Source: Sphingomonas baiyangensis
Lineage (GTDB): Bacteria > Pseudomonadota > Alphaproteobacteria > Sphingomonadales > Sphingomonadaceae
Direction of reading: 5' to 3'
Length of the DNA stretch: 64,000 nucleotides
Assembly (NCBI RefSeq): GCF_005144715.1
Contig: NZ_SWKR01000002.1
Location: 620,001 to 684,000 of the forward strand
Shown here piece after piece: positions 18,401-26,217 of the stretch; position 1 is the stretch's first letter; the number at the start of each line of letters is the position of its first letter. The notes below the pieces were generated by a model. It saw only the letters and a program-made list of their open reading frames with translations. It was not told the origin of the DNA and did not search any database. The translations under genes and the position numbers were made by a program.

Positions 18401-18473
18401 GCGCCATCGCCGGTGCGGACAGCAAAGTCGCAAGAACGAGCGAGGACGCCCCAAAAATGCTGGTTCGAGCCAT
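15438..18473 (-). CDS. TonB-dependent outer-membrane receptor
   Basis: A 1011-residue outer-membrane active transporter energised by TonB. It has a signal peptide ending AMAQ at about residue 25, a TonB-box-like segment (DQIIVTGTRI at about 54-63), a plug domain with LVLVDGRRH, TDIVTGGASSIYGADAVSGVVNFVLR, and a long 22-strand barrel ending RYIYAGARMSIDRLF with the terminal aromatic residue needed for assembly. The barrel has Cys-containing loops (DPCAPQN, VANCQ). This belongs to the large receptors common in sphingomonads; the substrate cannot be read from sequence and no linked transporter or hydrolase hints at it. Upstream lies a dyad symmetry at 18508-18534. Confidence 0.93.
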   Translation of the reverse strand: MARTSIFGASSLVLATLLSAPAMAQDVPPAGAQDNQASSPILTPEELSETDSADQIIVTGTRIRSQQFDQPNPVVSVSGDLIQNTGATNITGFLADFPALTGSSDSNDNSGSNAGIGGVGLNLLDLRNLGTQRTLVLVDGRRHVSSVPGSASIDTNTIPLDLVVRTDIVTGGASSIYGADAVSGVVNFVLRQDFEGITARVQSGISDEGDTGNQFLAVTAGQNFAGGRGNIAVSLEYSQESRFLREQRRRLRPENFATFSDNVNDPDDDPNVPDQIPYYDVRYFDSNPIGAIDTNLDFTPDFIGNGSVFDPGTYAGGIFQSGGSGTPVATYGGELLPRIERFVSNLLFSYEVLPNIKAYVQGKYARVESDSEGQPTFDFTILTPLDNAFLPDNIRAQAIADAGNFGVLVNRDNLDIGRRGQNNKRETYRSVVGVRGDVTSNVEFDVSYVYGRSDARLLQTRTRFNDRFFAAIDAVDEGQVLNGTPNGNIVCRSNIAPASLSNQPFYNFQSAPFDFDAQQLSFTPGPNSGCVPFNLFSDQQAPGAIDFLLTDAVDTSRIQQHVVNAFVSGTIGDNIRLWGDAIGFAVGGEYRFEKSESFPDPVNTTGLTFGNALFPETGSFDVWEAFGELNVPIISNRPFAEELSINGAVRISDYSTIGTATTYSIGGIYAPIRDVRFRGTYARAVRAPNIGELFGPQNQTFSFIEDPCAPQNINDGTSTRVANCQAIFQQLGLNAQQIADFTGDVSSSLPGLAGGNPDLSEETATTWTAGVVLRPSFIPRLNVSVDFYDVRIEDAISTPALDRVAELCVDAPDLNNQFCDAIDRNPGTNPSAPGVVSGFRLLPQNVAEFTTRGIDFTVAYSLPTSSLGTFGVGIRGNYLDRLTFIAVPGGNTINSKGTVNAPEWQVNANVNWSIDKYLVTYRMNYFSKTSRFTNEQIAADPDIVAPEFLYFDERFTHDVQLAIAPNDRFSFYMGVNNVFNQEPDIGSTFYPVAATGRYIYAGARMSIDRLF

Positions 18474-18507
18474 CTCATATTCCCCTTTTGTCTCTCAACG
18501 CCCAAAA

Positions 18508-18534
18508 GCGTGCAAATCACGTATGATTGCACGC
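18508..18534. promoter_or_regulatory. Dyad symmetry upstream of the TonB-dependent receptor
   Basis: Inverted repeat with arms GCGTGCAAATCA and TGATTGCACGC around a short centre, 35 to 61 bases upstream of the receptor start. One extra base in the left arm breaks perfect symmetry. It could be a regulator site or a 5' UTR hairpin; the regulator is unknown. Confidence 0.4.
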
Positions 18535-18600
18535 CCTTAACAACGCGTGGGCTTGGAGTATCCCGAAACGGCACGCTGCCGAGAAATCTTGGGAAACTGT

Positions 18601-18643
18601 CGCAAAAAAGACACAAAAGGGCGTCGGCAGCGCCGACGCCCTT
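18601..18643 (-). terminator. Rho-independent terminator of ahcY
   Basis: A perfect 12-bp stem AAGGGCGTCGGC / GCCGACGCCCTT (18617-18643, three-base loop), followed on the minus strand by TTTTGTGTCTTTTTTGCG. It lies 24 bases after the ahcY stop. Confidence 0.85.
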
Positions 18644-18667
18644 CAGGCTGTTGCAGTTTCGCAACAA

Positions 18668-20089
18668 TCAGTAGCGGTAGTGATCGGGCTTGAACGGACC
18701 TTCGACCGCCACGCCGATATAGCCGGCCTGCTTGGGGGTGAGCTTCGACAGCTTCACGCCGAGCTTCTCGAGGTGCAATGCCGCGACCTTCTCGTCGAGA
18801 TGCTTGGGCAGGACATAGACCTGGTTCTGATAGGCATCGCCATTGGTCCACAGCTCGATCTGCGCGAGTACCTGGTTGGTGAAGCTCGACGACATGACGA
18901 AGCTCGGGTGGCCGGTGGCGCAGCCGAGATTCACCAAGCGGCCCTTGGCGAGCACGATGATCTGCTTGCCGTCGGGGAACTCGACGAGATCGGTGCCGGG
19001 CTTGACCTCGGTCCACTTGTAGTTCGAGAGCGCGGCGATCTGGATCTCGCTGTCGAAATGGCCGATGTTGCACACGATCGACATCGGCTTCATCGCCTTC
19101 ATGTGATCGGCGGTGATGACGTCGGCATTGCCCGTCGCGGTGCAGAAGATGTCTGCGCGGGTGACGGCTTCCTCCATCGTCACGACCTCGAAGCCTTCCA
19201 TCGCCGCCTGCAGCGCGCAGATGGGATCGATCTCGGTAACCAGCACGCGCGCGCCGCCGTTGCGCAGCGACTGCGCCGAACCCTTGCCGACGTCACCGAA
19301 GCCCGCGACCACGGCGACCTTGCCGGCGAGCATCACGTCGGTGGCGCGGCGGATGGCGTCGACCAGCGATTCCTTGCAGCCATAGAGATTGTCGAACTTC
19401 GACTTGGTGACGCTGTCGTTGACGTTGATCGCGGGGAAGGGGAGCTCGCCCTTCTTGGCGATCTCGTACAGGCGGTGCACGCCGGTGGTGGTTTCCTCCG
19501 ACACGCCCTTCAAGTTCTTGACGGTCTGCGTGAGATAGCCGGGCTTCTTGGCGATGAATGCCTTGAGCGCGCGCTGGAACTCGACTTCCTCGTCATTCTC
19601 GGGCTCGGGCAGCGTGGCGCCGGCTTCGAGCTTGGCGCCCCACAGCGCGAACATCGTGGCGTCGCCGCCATCGTCGAGGATGATGTTGGCGGTCTGGCCC
19701 TCGGCTTCATGGTCCCAGGTGAAGATGTCGCCGACATAGTCCCAATAGTCGGCAAGGCTCTCGCCCTTCACGGCGAACACCGGCACGCCGGTCGCGGCGA
19801 TGGCGGCGGCGGCGTGGTCCTGCGTCGAGAAGATGTTGCACGTCGCCCAGCGGACGTCGGCGCCGAGCGCGGTAAGCGTCTCGATGAGCACCGCAGTCTG
19901 GATCGTCATGTGCAGCGAACCGGTAATGCGCGCGCCCTTGAGCGGCTGCCCGGCGCCATATTCGTCGCGCAGCGCCATCAGGCCGGGCATCTCGGTCTCG
20001 GCGATGCGAATCTCGGCGCGGCCGAAATCGGCGAGGCCGATATCCTTGATGACGTAATCGCTGCGGTCGAGCACGGGGGCGGTGGCCAA
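18668..20089 (-). CDS. ahcY: Adenosylhomocysteinase (SAH hydrolase)
   Basis: Hydrolyses S-adenosylhomocysteine to adenosine and homocysteine, completing the methyl cycle and relieving methyltransferase inhibition; a cytoplasmic NAD-dependent enzyme. The 473-residue product shows the substrate region [38 protein letters not shown], the NAD-binding loop [16 protein letters not shown], the catalytic lysine/aspartate stretch [13 protein letters not shown], and the canonical C-terminus PFKPDHYRY. The start is TTG at 20089, preceded by AGGAGA; the open frame to 20140 lacks family similarity. A 20-base palindrome 89-108 bases upstream (20178-20197) is a probable SahR operator. The gene ends in a strong terminator. 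Confidence 0.96.
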   Translation of the reverse strand: MATAPVLDRSDYVIKDIGLADFGRAEIRIAETEMPGLMALRDEYGAGQPLKGARITGSLHMTIQTAVLIETLTALGADVRWATCNIFSTQDHAAAAIAATGVPVFAVKGESLADYWDYVGDIFTWDHEAEGQTANIILDDGGDATMFALWGAKLEAGATLPEPENDEEVEFQRALKAFIAKKPGYLTQTVKNLKGVSEETTTGVHRLYEIAKKGELPFPAINVNDSVTKSKFDNLYGCKESLVDAIRRATDVMLAGKVAVVAGFGDVGKGSAQSLRNGGARVLVTEIDPICALQAAMEGFEVVTMEEAVTRADIFCTATGNADVITADHMKAMKPMSIVCNIGHFDSEIQIAALSNYKWTEVKPGTDLVEFPDGKQIIVLAKGRLVNLGCATGHPSFVMSSSFTNQVLAQIELWTNGDAYQNQVYVLPKHLDEKVAALHLEKLGVKLSKLTPKQAGYIGVAVEGPFKPDHYRY

Positions 20090-20177
20090 GTCTGGTCTCC
20101 TGAAACTGCATGGGGCGCGCACGGCAACAGCCGCTCGCAATCGCGCGCTCCCTACCGTGCCGATGACGCGAACGCAA

Positions 20178-20197
20178 ATATAAAGATATCTTTATAT
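20178..20197. promoter_or_regulatory. Probable SahR operator upstream of ahcY
   Basis: A perfect 20-bp AT-rich palindrome, ATATAAAGATATCTTTATAT, in a GC-rich background, centred about 98 bases upstream of the ahcY start and just after the yqgE stop (20202). SahR, an ArsR-family repressor with a methyltransferase-like SAH-sensing domain, is known to control ahcY and other methyl-cycle genes in many proteobacteria through operators with this kind of AT-rich palindrome. The sahR gene is not in the window. Confidence 0.65.
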
Positions 20198-20201
20198 GTC
20201 G

Positions 20202-20762
20202 TCAGGCAGTGCCGGCGCCGGTTGCCAGCATGGTGGGATCGATACCCGCCTCGGCGAATCCCGCGCGCCAGCGTGCTTCGGCCGTCGTGTCGAACAGCAG
20301 GTGCGTGCCGGCAGCGACGTTGAGCCACCCATGCTTCGTCATCTCGGCATCGAGCTGGCCTTCGCCCCAGCCGGCATAGCCGAGCGCCACGAGCCATCGC
20401 GACGGGCCGCTGCCATCGGCGATGGCGCGCAGGATATCGATCGTGCCCGACAACGCCCAGCGACCCGCCACGTCGATCGTGTCCTGACCGCCCCAGTCGG
20501 GCGTATGCAGCACGAACCCGCGCTGCGGCTCGACCGGGCCTCCGAAATGGACCGGCGTGTCGGCTACCGCGGCGCCTTCGATGTCGAACTGGCCGAGCAC
20601 ATCGCCCAGGGTAAGTCCCTCGATCGTCGCGCCGACACCGATGCCCAGCGCGCCATTCTCGTCATGCGCGCACATCGCGATGACGGCGCGCGAAAAGCGG
20701 GGATCGCCGATGCCGGGCATCGCGAGCAGATACTGGCCGGTGAGAAAGGGGGAAGCGTCCAT
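20202..20762 (-). CDS. YqgE/AlgH family protein (UPF0301)
   Basis: A 186-residue conserved cytoplasmic protein of unresolved function; the E. coli member is YqgE. Family marks are FLTGQYLLAMPGIGDPRFSRAVIAMCAHDENGALGIGVG at the N-terminus, VHFGGPVEPQRGFVLH, and LVALGYAGWGEGQLDAEM. ATG 20762 is preferred over the GTG three bases upstream. It is divergent from the peroxiredoxin gene. Its stop is only five bases from the SahR-type palindrome, so ahcY is separately controlled despite being on the same strand. Confidence 0.92.
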   Translation of the reverse strand: MDASPFLTGQYLLAMPGIGDPRFSRAVIAMCAHDENGALGIGVGATIEGLTLGDVLGQFDIEGAAVADTPVHFGGPVEPQRGFVLHTPDWGGQDTIDVAGRWALSGTIDILRAIADGSGPSRWLVALGYAGWGEGQLDAEMTKHGWLNVAAGTHLLFDTTAEARWRAGFAEAGIDPTMLATGAGTA

Positions 20763-20866
20763 CACGCCCTAACCATAAGTGGCGCCTATTCGATCCGCCA
20801 CCGGTTGAAATCCGGGTGTCGGCCACGCACGTCGCGCCTGTCATCCACCCAGCCTAAGGATACAAA

Positions 20867-21349
20867 ATGAGCATCAACGTTGGCGACCGCCTGCCCGAAG
20901 CCAGTTTCGTGAAGGCAACGGAGAACGGCCCCGAACAGATATCGGCTGCCGATTATTTCAAGGGCCGGCGCGTGGCGCTGTTCTCGGTGCCCGGCGCCTT
21001 CACGCCGACCTGTTCGGTCAAGCACCTGCCGGGCTATGTCGAGCGTGCCGACGAGTTGAAGGCCAAGGGCGTCGACGAGATCGCCTGCACCGCGGTGAAC
21101 GACGCTTTCGTGCTCGGTGCCTGGAGCAAGGCCAACAACGCCGGCGAGACGGTGACGATGCTCGCCGACGGCAATGGCGAGTTCGCCCGCGCAATCGGGC
21201 TCGAGATGGATGGCAGCGCCTATGGCATGGGCCAGCGCAGCCAGCGTTATGCGATGATCGTCAACGACGGCGTGGTCGAGCAGCTGCATGTCGAGGCGCC
21301 GGGCGAGTTCAAGGTCAGCTCGGCCGACCACCTGATCGAGACGCTCTGA
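20867..21349 (+). CDS. Peroxiredoxin, Prx5 type
   Basis: Thiol peroxidase of 160 residues that reduces H2O2 and organic peroxides. The peroxidatic cysteine is Cys49 in PGAFTPTCSVKHLPGY, the signature of the Prx5/AhpC-TSA redoxin family, and the conserved Arg is in GQRSQRYAMIVNDG. A second Cys in DEIACTAVND is typical of the subgroup. There is no glutaredoxin domain fusion. It may draw electrons from the thioredoxin encoded 0.5 kb downstream or from glutathione (inference). Confidence 0.93.
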   Translation: MSINVGDRLPEASFVKATENGPEQISAADYFKGRRVALFSVPGAFTPTCSVKHLPGYVERADELKAKGVDEIACTAVNDAFVLGAWSKANNAGETVTMLADGNGEFARAIGLEMDGSAYGMGQRSQRYAMIVNDGVVEQLHVEAPGEFKVSSADHLIETL

Positions 21350-21372
21350 GGGCTGCGATCGTTACGGCTGCG

Positions 21373-21397
21373 GGAACAGACAGCGGCCGTAACGGTT
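21373..21397 (+). promoter_or_regulatory. Possible EcfG-type general-stress promoter
   Basis: GGAAC at 21373-21377, 16 bases, then GGTT at 21394-21397. This is one mismatch from the EcfG (sigma) consensus GGAAC-N16/17-CGTT of alphaproteobacteria. It is positioned to start a short leader before the GGGAG ribosome site (21410-21414) of the Ala/Lys-rich gene. It overlaps a 9-bp inverted repeat CGTTACGGC / GCCGTAACG (21360-21394) that could alternatively be a weak terminator of the peroxiredoxin gene. Confidence 0.35.
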
Positions 21398-21422
21398 TGC
21401 ACTTGCGAAGGGAGTTTTCGAC

Positions 21423-21773
21423 ATGACCGCAGAAACGATCGACAAGACCGCATCCGATGCCGCTGACACCGCGGCCACCAAGCTGTCCAAGGCTGGCGAT
21501 GCTGCCGCTCAGAAGCTGACCAAGGCGCGTGAAAGCACGTCGAAGGCGGCGTCGAAGGCGAAGGCCAAGATCGATGCTGCTACCGAAACGACGGTCGATT
21601 CGGCCAAGAAGCATCCAGTGGCGGCTGCTGCAATCGCGGCAGGCGCTGCTGCTGCCGTCGCCGGCGCGGCGTTCGGCGTGACCAAGCTGGTCGAGAAACG
21701 CAAGGCCGCGCCCAAGAAGCCGGCAGCGCGCAAGGCCGGCACGACCGGCGCGGGGACGACGACCAAGGCCTGA
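21423..21773 (+). CDS. Small Ala/Lys-rich membrane-anchored protein
   Basis: A 116-residue protein of unknown function. The first 60 residues are an amphipathic, Ala/Lys/Thr-rich helix with heptad-like spacing ([29 protein letters not shown]). A hydrophobic helix follows ([22 protein letters not shown]) and a basic tail with histone-H1-like [12 protein letters not shown]. The layout recalls ElaB/YqjD/DUF883 ribosome-associated membrane proteins and other stress proteins, but no diagnostic motif is present. GGGAG nine bases upstream supports the ATG. The candidate EcfG promoter and redox neighbours suggest a stress role (inference). Confidence 0.7.
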   Translation: MTAETIDKTASDAADTAATKLSKAGDAAAQKLTKARESTSKAASKAKAKIDAATETTVDSAKKHPVAAAAIAAGAAAAVAGAAFGVTKLVEKRKAAPKKPAARKAGTTGAGTTTKA

Positions 21774-21778
21774 CCCGA

Positions 21779-21818
21779 CAAGCGCCGCTTCGCCTGCATA
21801 AAGGCGGAGCGGCGCTTG
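21779..21818. terminator. Long hairpin between the Ala/Lys-rich gene and trxA
   Basis: A 16-bp stem (CAAGCGCCGCTTCGCC / GGCGGAGCGGCGCTTG, one wobble) with an eight-base loop, starting six bases after the upstream stop. There is no T-tract, so it may be a transcript end or a processing or stabilising hairpin rather than a classical terminator. Confidence 0.55.
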
Positions 21819-21871
21819 CGCTTCGATGTCGGCCGCATAGATTGCGGGCTGACATATCAGGAGATTATCGA

Positions 21872-22192
21872 ATGGCTACCAAAGCCGTCACCGATGCCAG
21901 CTTCGCTTCCGACGTGCTGGGCGCCGACAAGCCCGTGCTCGTCGATTTCTGGGCGGAGTGGTGCGGTCCGTGCAAGATGATCGGCCCGAGCCTCGAGGAG
22001 CTGTCCGAGGAACTGGGTGAGCAGGTGACGATCACCAAGCTCAATATCGACGAGAATCCCGAGGCGCCGGGCAAGTACGGCGTGCGCGGCATCCCGACGA
22101 TGATCCTGTTCAAGAACGGCCAACCCGCCGCCACCAAGGTTGGCGCCGAGCCGAAGGGCCGGTTGAAGGCGTGGCTCGAAGGCGAGCTCTGA
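21872..22192 (+). CDS. trxA: Thioredoxin
   Basis: General cytoplasmic disulfide reductase of 106 residues. The active site is WAEWCGPCK (Cys31, Cys34); the cis-proline loop is [12 protein letters not shown] and the fold markers LVDFWAEWC and [20 protein letters not shown] are intact. ATG 21872 is preceded by AGGAG; the frame extends to 21842 without support. It is the likely electron donor for peroxide reductases such as the glutathione-peroxidase homologue and the peroxiredoxin in this window. It converges on argJ, separated by a hairpin. Confidence 0.95.
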   Translation: MATKAVTDASFASDVLGADKPVLVDFWAEWCGPCKMIGPSLEELSEELGEQVTITKLNIDENPEAPGKYGVRGIPTMILFKNGQPAATKVGAEPKGRLKAWLEGEL

Positions 22193-22203
22193 CCATTGAT
22201 CGG

Positions 22204-22230
22204 CCGGCGCTTTCTCCGAGAAGGCGCCGG
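22204..22230. terminator. Hairpin between convergent trxA and argJ
   Basis: A 12-bp stem CCGGCGCTTTCT / AGAAGGCGCCGG with one wobble pair and a three-base loop. The following TCTCCTCTATCC is only moderately pyrimidine-rich. It probably ends trxA transcription. Confidence 0.55.
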
Positions 22231-22262
22231 TCTCCTCTATCCTTGACTATTTGCTCGCCGCT

Positions 22263-23492
22263 TCAGCTTCGATAGTCGGCGTTGATTTCGATGTAGCCGT
22301 GCGTCAGGTCGCACGTCCAGACGGTCGCGCGGCCTTCGTCCAGGCCCAGATCGACCCCGATGTCGATCTCGCTGCCTTTGAGATGCGCGGCGACGGGCGC
22401 CTCGTCATAGCCTTCGACCACCAGGCCTTCGCGCGCGACCTCGATGCCGCCGAAGCTGATCGACAGTCGATCGCGCTCGGCGGGTTCGCCGGCCTTGCCG
22501 ACTGCCATCACGACGCGCCCCCAATTGGCGTCCTCGCCGGCGATCGCGGTCTTCACCAGCGGCGAGTTGGCGATGCTCATTGCGATGCGGCGGGCGCTCG
22601 TGTCGCTTTCGGCGCCCGTCACGTCGATGCGGATGAACTTGCTGGCACCTTCGCCATCGCGCACCACGAGATGCGCGAGTTCGCGGCAGACATCGGCCAG
22701 GGCGGCGCGAAAGGCGTCGGCACCCGGATCGTCGGTTTCGGCAAGCGTGCGGTTGCCCGCCTTGCCGGTGGCGAAGGCGAGCACGGTATCGCTGGTCGAT
22801 GTGTCGCCATCCACCGTGATGCACGAGAAGGTCTGCGCATTGGCGTCGTCGAGCGCCGCTTGCAGAAAGGCCGGGTCGACGGCGGCGTCGGTGAAGACGA
22901 AGCCGAGCATCGTCGCCATGTCGGGCGCGATCATGCCCGAGCCCTTGATGATGCCGGTGATGGTGATCGTTCGCCCGTCAACGATCGCGGTCGCCGTTGC
23001 GCCTTTTGTGAAGGTGTCGGTGGTCGCGATCGCGGCGGCGGCTTCCTCCCAGCCTGCGGCAGGCGCGGCGATGGCGGCGTCGAGCCCGGCTTCGGCGCGG
23101 TCGATCGGCAGCGGCACGCCGATGACGCCGGTGGAGGCCACGAACACGTCGGACGGCTGGCAGGCCAAATGGCCGGCAATGCGTGCGGCGATCGCTTCGA
23201 CGGCGGCGCGGCCGCGATTGCCGGTGAAGGCGTTTGCGTTGCCGGCATTCACCACCAGCGCCCGCGCCTTGCCTAGAACGAGGGCCTTTCGGCACCACTC
23301 GACCTCGGGCGAGGGGCAGCGGCTGCGCGTGGTCACCCCGGCAACGGCAGTCCCCTCGTCGAGCAGGGCAAGCGTCAGGTCCGCCCTGTCCCAATCCTTG
23401 TAGCGCGCACGGGCGACGCGCAGCTCCAGTCCGGCGATCGGGGGCATTTCGGGAAAGCCGGCGGGCGCGAGCGGAGAGCGGACAGCGTGCAT
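22263..23492 (-). CDS. argJ: Bifunctional ornithine acetyltransferase / N-acetylglutamate synthase
   Basis: Recycles the acetyl group from N-acetylornithine to glutamate in arginine synthesis and may also make N-acetylglutamate from acetyl-CoA. The 409-residue precursor contains the autocleavage region [14 protein letters not shown], where the Thr becomes the N-terminal nucleophile of the beta chain. Family segments [27 protein letters not shown] and [20 protein letters not shown]-like text (here [18 protein letters not shown]) are present, and it ends [11 protein letters not shown]. Its start is 47 bases from the end of the next minus-strand gene. Confidence 0.96.
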   Translation of the reverse strand: [409 protein letters not shown]

Positions 23493-23539
23493 CGTTCAGG
23501 TCCTCAGAGAAACAGCATCACAGGCAATGGCGGCAAGGA

Positions 23540-24838
23540 TCAGTCGCTGTCCTGACGTCGCAGCCGGACGCGCGTGATCTTGCGGCCCTGCATCTCCTCG
23601 GCAACGAGGCGCAGCTTGCCAAACGTCAACGTTTCGCCCTGTTCGGGCACGGTACCCGATTGCGCGAGGAACAGCCCCGCGACGGTCGTGACTTCGTCAT
23701 TTGCGATGACGATATCGTGGTCCTCGGCGAGCTCGGTCAGCGTGACTTCGCCGTCGAGCAGGAGCGAACCATCGGGAAGCTTCCGGATCCAGTCGGGCGA
23801 GGGTCGTGCTTCGTCGTCGATCAGATCCTCGACGAGGTCGTCCATCGTGACGATACCGAGCGTGCCGCCGAACTCGTCGACTACCAGCGCGGCGTGCACG
23901 CGCTGCTTCTTGAACAGCGCCATCAACTCGATCGCCGACATGGTGGCCGCGACACGCGGCAGCGGACGGACGATCCGCTCGAGCGAAGTCAACCCGCCGC
24001 CCAGACGCGCGCGCACGAAATCCTTGACGTGCAGCACGCCGGCAATGTCATCGAGCGATGTACGATAGACGGGATAGCGCGCCTGCGTGCTCGTCGCGAT
24101 CAGCCCGCTCACGTCATCGGGTGCCGCGTCGAGCGCCACGGCCTGCATCCGCGCGCGCGAGGTCATCAGCTCCTCGGCGGTGCGATCCTCCATCTCGAAG
24201 ATATTGTCGATGAGGCGGCGCTGCGCAGCGTCGAGCTGACCGCTTTCGGCCACCTCCTCGGTCGCGATCTCGAGCTCCTTGGAGGTGTAGAGCATCGCCG
24301 TCTTGTCGGGATCGGGAATGCCGAGCAGGCGCATCAGCGCGAAGGCGATCTGGTTGAGCACGAACACCATCGGCCTGAACACGAAGCCGAAGACCCGCAT
24401 GACCGGATTGATCGTGACGCTGACCGCTTCGGGCACCTGAAGCGCAAGCGCCTTGGGGATCATCTCGCCGAACACGACGTGCAGATAGGTGATGCCGCCA
24501 AGCGCGATGACGAAGCCCACTGCGTGGCTCTGCTCGTAGGTCAGCCCGGCGTCTTCGAGCGGCCCGTAGAGCCACGCCGCGACGGCGGGTTCGCCGTACA
24601 TGCCAAGGCCGATGCTGGCGAGCGTGATGCCGAGCTGCGCGATCGCGATATAGGCGTCTTTCCCCGCATCGCGATCGAAGACGCGCAGCAGCCACCGTGC
24701 GGCGCCGCTGCCGTCGCGGGCCATCGCCTCGATCCGCGCGCGCCGGGCACCGACAAGCGCGAACTCGGCCGCCACGAACACGCCGTTCGCCACGATCAGT
24801 GCCGCGATCACCGCGATGGGAAAGAGGACCGCGCTCAC
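23540..24838 (-). CDS. Hemolysin-family CNNM/CorC membrane protein (first copy)
   Basis: A 432-residue membrane protein with an N-terminal CNNM transmembrane domain (about residues 1-190, starting FPIAVIAALIVANGVFVAAEFALVGARRARIEAM), a pair of CBS domains (TSRARMQAV to LGIVTMDDLVEDLIDD) and a C-terminal CorC/HlyC transporter-associated domain ending LRLVAEEMQGRKITRVRLRR. Family members are linked to Mg2+/Co2+ efflux or homeostasis; the hemolysin name is historical. The GTG start at 24838 overlaps the stop of the neighbouring paralogue (GTGA), so the pair is translationally coupled and may form a heteromer (inference). Confidence 0.9.
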   Translation of the reverse strand: MSAVLFPIAVIAALIVANGVFVAAEFALVGARRARIEAMARDGSGAARWLLRVFDRDAGKDAYIAIAQLGITLASIGLGMYGEPAVAAWLYGPLEDAGLTYEQSHAVGFVIALGGITYLHVVFGEMIPKALALQVPEAVSVTINPVMRVFGFVFRPMVFVLNQIAFALMRLLGIPDPDKTAMLYTSKELEIATEEVAESGQLDAAQRRLIDNIFEMEDRTAEELMTSRARMQAVALDAAPDDVSGLIATSTQARYPVYRTSLDDIAGVLHVKDFVRARLGGGLTSLERIVRPLPRVAATMSAIELMALFKKQRVHAALVVDEFGGTLGIVTMDDLVEDLIDDEARPSPDWIRKLPDGSLLLDGEVTLTELAEDHDIVIANDEVTTVAGLFLAQSGTVPEQGETLTFGKLRLVAEEMQGRKITRVRLRRQDSD

Positions 24839-26217
24839 AGCTCGCTCTCGGCTTCGTCGGGGGCGGTCGGCGTGTCGATCAGGCGGACGCGGCGCACCGC
24901 ATAGCCTTCCATCGCCTCGATCCGCATGCGCCACTGCGTACCGGCGATGGGCCTCTCGTCGCCCACCAGCGGGAGCCTGCCGAATTCATGCCAGGCAAGG
25001 CCGCTGATCGTGTCGGCGCGGTCATCGGGCAGGACTACCGCATGGCGGTCCGCAAGCATCGATAGCGTCACGTCGCCGCGGACGCTGAGCTCGCCGTCCT
25101 GTTCGATGACGAGTTCCTCCTCGTCGTCGAACTCGTCCTGCACCTCGCCGAACACTTCCTCGAGCGCGTCCTCGAGCGTGACCAGGCCGGCGAAACTGCC
25201 ATATTCGTTGATGACCATTGCGCTGCGCCGACCCTTGGCGCGCAGCGTTTCCCACAGCCGCGGCACCGACATGACGTCGGCAACGATCAGCGGCGCGCGC
25301 TGGATCGCCGCGACGAGCGTGGCGGGATCCTTCTCATAGGCCGCGAACAACGAACGCAGATGGACCACGCCGACCACATCGTCGCGGTTCTCGCCGGTCA
25401 CGGGAAATCGCGAATAGGGCGTTTCGGCGACGCGCAGGATGGCGTCGCCCACCGTTTCGGAGGCTGCGACGGTCACCATTCGCGTCCGTGGCGTCATGAT
25501 CGCGCGCACCAGCCGCTCGTCGACGTGCAGCGCGCCCGAGAGCATGTCGCGCTCGTCGGCGTCGATCAGGCCGCCGGCCGCGCTATCGCGGTACAGCGCT
25601 TCGAGCTCCTGCGGCGAATGGACGTGCATGTGGCTGTGATCGCCATTGAGGCGGAACAGCCGCATCAATGCGAATGCCGTGCCGTTGAACAGCCAGATCA
25701 GCGGCTTGAACACGACAAGGCTCGCGCGCATCGGCAGCATCGTGCCCATGGCGAGCCGCTCGGGATAGCGCAGCGCGATGGTCTTGGGCAGCAGTTCGCC
25801 GAACACCACCTGCACGACCGTGACGAAGATCAGCACGGCGACGACTGCCGCCGCCTGTCCGCCGATCGGGCCGAGCACGGGTGTCAGCAGCGGCGTGAGC
25901 GCGGCCTGGCCATAGGCGCCGGCTACCAGGCTGCTGACGGTGATGCCGATCTGGCAACCCGCGACATAATTGTCGAGCCGCTTGGGATCGCGCAGGATCG
26001 CGAGCAGCTTGGCGGCTGCGCGGTTGCCGCCTTCGGCGCTTTCCTGGACGCGCGACTTTCGCGAGCCGACCGTCGCGAACTCGGCCGCGACATATAGTGC
26101 ATTCGCGGCGACCATCATCGCGATGACGGCGAGCGGTAGCAGGACGGTAAGAATGACGGGGCCGATCGCTGAGGGCGGGAGGCTGTCGCCACTATCACCG
26201 CATCCGATCGCGCACAA
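24835..26217 (-). CDS. Hemolysin-family CNNM/CorC membrane protein (second copy)
   Basis: A paralogue of the following gene with the same layout: CNNM domain (VILTVLLPLAVIAMMVAANALYVAAEFATVGSRKSRVQ and GELLPKTIALRYPERLA), a CBS pair (MTPRTRMVTV to SFAGLVTLEDALEEVFGEV) and a CorC_HlyC domain. It has an insertion with GDHSHMHVHSPQEL, a His-rich loop before the CBS pair that could bind metal. Start is uncertain: TTG at 26217 gives 460 residues; no ATG or GTG lies close to the first helix, and the distant 26373 start would overlap the divergent thiolase. It is the first gene of a two-gene minus-strand unit. Confidence 0.85.
   Translation of the reverse strand: MCAIGCGDSGDSLPPSAIGPVILTVLLPLAVIAMMVAANALYVAAEFATVGSRKSRVQESAEGGNRAAAKLLAILRDPKRLDNYVAGCQIGITVSSLVAGAYGQAALTPLLTPVLGPIGGQAAAVVAVLIFVTVVQVVFGELLPKTIALRYPERLAMGTMLPMRASLVVFKPLIWLFNGTAFALMRLFRLNGDHSHMHVHSPQELEALYRDSAAGGLIDADERDMLSGALHVDERLVRAIMTPRTRMVTVAASETVGDAILRVAETPYSRFPVTGENRDDVVGVVHLRSLFAAYEKDPATLVAAIQRAPLIVADVMSVPRLWETLRAKGRRSAMVINEYGSFAGLVTLEDALEEVFGEVQDEFDDEEELVIEQDGELSVRGDVTLSMLADRHAVVLPDDRADTISGLAWHEFGRLPLVGDERPIAGTQWRMRIEAMEGYAVRRVRLIDTPTAPDEAESEL

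Noticed and set aside
20090..20177. SAM or SAH riboswitch in the ahcY leader
   Set aside because: The leader has GC-rich inverted repeats (GCACGG/CCGTGC) but I could not match any SAM-II, SAM/SAH or SAH riboswitch core; the palindromic operator explains regulation better.
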